This document shows positions 62,084 through 64,000 of a stretch of 64,000 nt of DNA, in pieces. Under the pieces are notes generated by a model. It searched no databases. It was not told where the DNA came from and worked only from the letters and a program-made list of their open reading frames with translations. The stretch spans positions 25,699,757 to 25,763,756 of the forward strand of contig NC_067132.1 of NCBI RefSeq assembly GCF_021347895.1, given 5' to 3'. The position numbers and the translations under genes are program-made. Numbering within the stretch: the stretch's first letter is position 1; every line of letters begins with the position of its first letter. The DNA comes from Acanthochromis polyacanthus (Eukaryota > Chordata > Actinopteri > Pomacentridae).

Positions 62084-63419
62084 ATTAAGCGATTCATGTA
62101 AGACACAGTGGTGAGTTCTGTCTGGATATCTCAGGTGAATACAACATTAAGTTGTTTAAGAGGAGGTCTGAGAAACAAATGTCCAAATGAGGCTGGGAAC
62201 TTTTAAAGTACCCTCCACCTTTGATACCTACATATACATTACTGCAGACCACATTCATGGCCCCAGACAATGCACCCTACAAACTCCAGATACTCCTCAA
62301 CAGCATGCACGACCTCATCATCAATCTGAAAATGGCGATTATGCAAATGAGATTTCAGTTTAAGAAACAGATCAAAGTCAAATGGTGCAGGTCGTGTGAG
62401 TAAGAACTTCATGCAGAAGCAACAGCTAAAGTCACATCTGGCTGCTTCTGCCACCAACAATGGCAGCCAACTCCAAGCCTTGAAGCTTTGAAGTTTTGTA
62501 GACAGCCAGGATTCAAATTGAACAGTTAAGCCCCAAAATGAGAGACCAAGAACTTTATTGAAGTACCTTCTCATGTTGATGGACATGCAATTAGTTCTTC
62601 TTCAAGGCCTCAAGTCCAAACAGAGTGTGTGTTGGTGAGCAACAGTGATCCTAAAAGTACGACCTGCACCCTCAGTACAGACGAATAACCGCCTGGAAGA
62701 ACCCTATTTTTGAAATTATAGCTGATTAGGTGCACCTCCTCATTATGTGGAAGATCAGACCCAGATCATAACCTATACATGAATACTGTTAGAACTTAAA
62801 TCTGTTAGTAAATCCTCCTGAATCCACCACACTATGCATCAACCACCAGCATAAAAAAGCAGATTTTGTTGATGCATCGCTACAAATTGCCAATTAAGGG
62901 ACAATATAATTTTTAATGCATGAAATTCAGGTTAGAATGGATAATATTTTGATGACATGAAACATTTGTGTGACCATTAATGTGATTTTTTACACCTTGT
63001 TAGTCAGTGTCCCCAAAAACAGAGTAAATACGTGTATACTGTTTTCTTCAAAAATTCTATTTGTGGAAGAGGATTTCATGTTTGATTTGCGATCTTCCAC
63101 TGGCTTCAAACACAGATGAAGCAAGCAAATCTTTTTAGCCATTATCACTCATGCAAGTCTAAAGCCAGACATGGACTCGGCCTGTTTTACAGGATCATGA
63201 AGTTGCCCCAAAGTGCATGAAATCAAATGCAAACAGATGGAAATGGAGGGTAAACCATGTCTGCAGTTGCTGGAGGCACACTCGTGGCATTTCTAGGTCA
63301 AGTGGGCACACGGAAGTGCTGCGAATACATTAAATCTGATCTTCTGAATCACTTAACAAATACTACTTCAACATGCAAGCAGCTCTGACAGGTGAAGGTT
63401 AAGAGATTTAGTGAAAACT

Positions 63420-63760
63420 TTCCTGACAAATTTACATTAACGTCGAGTGAATGGCATTTATTCCATTATCTGCGCTGCACAAAATGGGAGGGAGAGCGAG
63501 CATTACGGTTTTATTTAGCCATTTAGCGAGGAATATATTAATGCGACCGGTTAATGTCCTGATTAATTTCCAGCAGCACATGGATGTTTTGCCGATAGAG
63601 CTCATTAACGGTTTCATTAAGGAGTATTGACTGGAGTTGGGAACGGAGACTGCCAGGATGCAGGAGGGTAATAAGCAGCGATTGTGGAGTGAATAGAGGT
63701 GAACTAGGCAACGCATGAAGCAACCCACCGTTAATTAGTGTCTATTGTAAAAGCCTGAAG
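63420..63760. promoter_or_regulatory. Candidate conserved non-coding element, TAAT-rich
   Basis: About 340 bp with dense homeodomain-type cores: ttaatg, gattaattt, cattaac, cattaagg and gttaattag. Its balanced composition is unlike the low-complexity neighbourhood, and it lacks transposon or coding signs. It lies 10 kb upstream of the opsin start, or could serve a gene outside the window. This is inference only. Confidence 0.3.
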
Positions 63761-64000
63761 TAAAAACATTGAAGAGGAGGTTTTGTTGGGGATGTAATCG
63801 GCCAGTCGGGTTTCTACGGCTATTTGAGAAAACATTCGCTTGAAGGAAGTTAAAGAGGCGAGAGAAAGCTGCTGTTCCTGGATAGAAAAGAGAGAGAGAA
63901 ATGTGGGAGTCAGGCTTTGTTTTCATTGTTTGCTATCTGGCGTTGGAGCTGCTTTACTCCATTTAAAGGCGATGGGACTCACAAAGAGGCAGCATGAGAA

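Larger units (their letters stand above)
53661..64000. other. DNA upstream of the opsin gene
   Basis: Apart from listed repeats and the TAAT-rich span, no exon or RNA gene is visible. The stretches 55.8-57.2, 57.6-58.4, 60.4-61.8 and 62.2-63.4 kb contain only short chance frames. The region 57,890-58,100 is less AT-rich, with 'ggtgcactccggtgggaaat' and ttaattattaattaa, and might be regulatory. Confidence 0.6.

Overview
The window is vertebrate, almost certainly teleost, genomic DNA. It is AT-rich and mostly non-coding, and it carries decayed Tc1/mariner transposons, teleost-type SINE and LINE fragments, TTAA-flanked MITEs and minisatellites. Only one host gene can be supported: a four-exon opsin on the minus strand, spanning 53,291 down to 6,034 (about 47 kb from start to stop codon). 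Its spliced product is 415 residues with unbroken reading phase. It has the retinal-binding lysine in TM7, the TM3 and ECL2 cysteines, the ECL2 glutamate, and ERY and NPxxY motifs. Tyr instead of Glu at the rhodopsin-113 position, and the GCVWYGF, LSYERY and MNKQFYRCF signatures, place it with the teleost multiple tissue (TMT) opsins, relatives of encephalopsin (OPN3). I cannot settle the TMT subtype without a tree.

Layout in window coordinates. 1-6,033: DNA downstream of the gene, with a 322-bp tandem repeat interrupted by a foldback MITE and a 33-base G run. 6,034-6,330: exon 4 (helix 8, tail, stop). 6,331-22,495: intron 3, which holds two TTAA-flanked piggyBac-like MITEs, Tc1 fragments, a small local repeat family and a striking inverted repeat (two 436-bp arms around 1.1 kb). 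22,496-22,729: exon 3 (TM6, TM7, Lys). 22,730-42,106: intron 2, with LINE and Tc1 debris and a 29-copy, 29-bp minisatellite grown from the HGGGS-coding part of a Tc1 transposase. 42,107-42,435: exon 2 (end of TM3 to TM5). 42,436-52,903: intron 1, with a mariner relic, a tRNA-derived SINE and about 1.8 kb of degenerate tandem repeat. 52,904-53,291: exon 1 (N-terminus to TM3), inside a CpG-rich segment that probably holds the promoter. 53,292-64,000: upstream DNA with more repeats and a TAAT-rich stretch near the end that may be a conserved regulatory element.

No tRNA or rRNA gene, CRISPR array or second protein-coding gene could be supported. Most open frames are opposite-strand shadows of the opsin exons, transposon pieces or chance frames. 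Repeat-family names come from recognising family-typical sequence and protein motifs; no database search was run.
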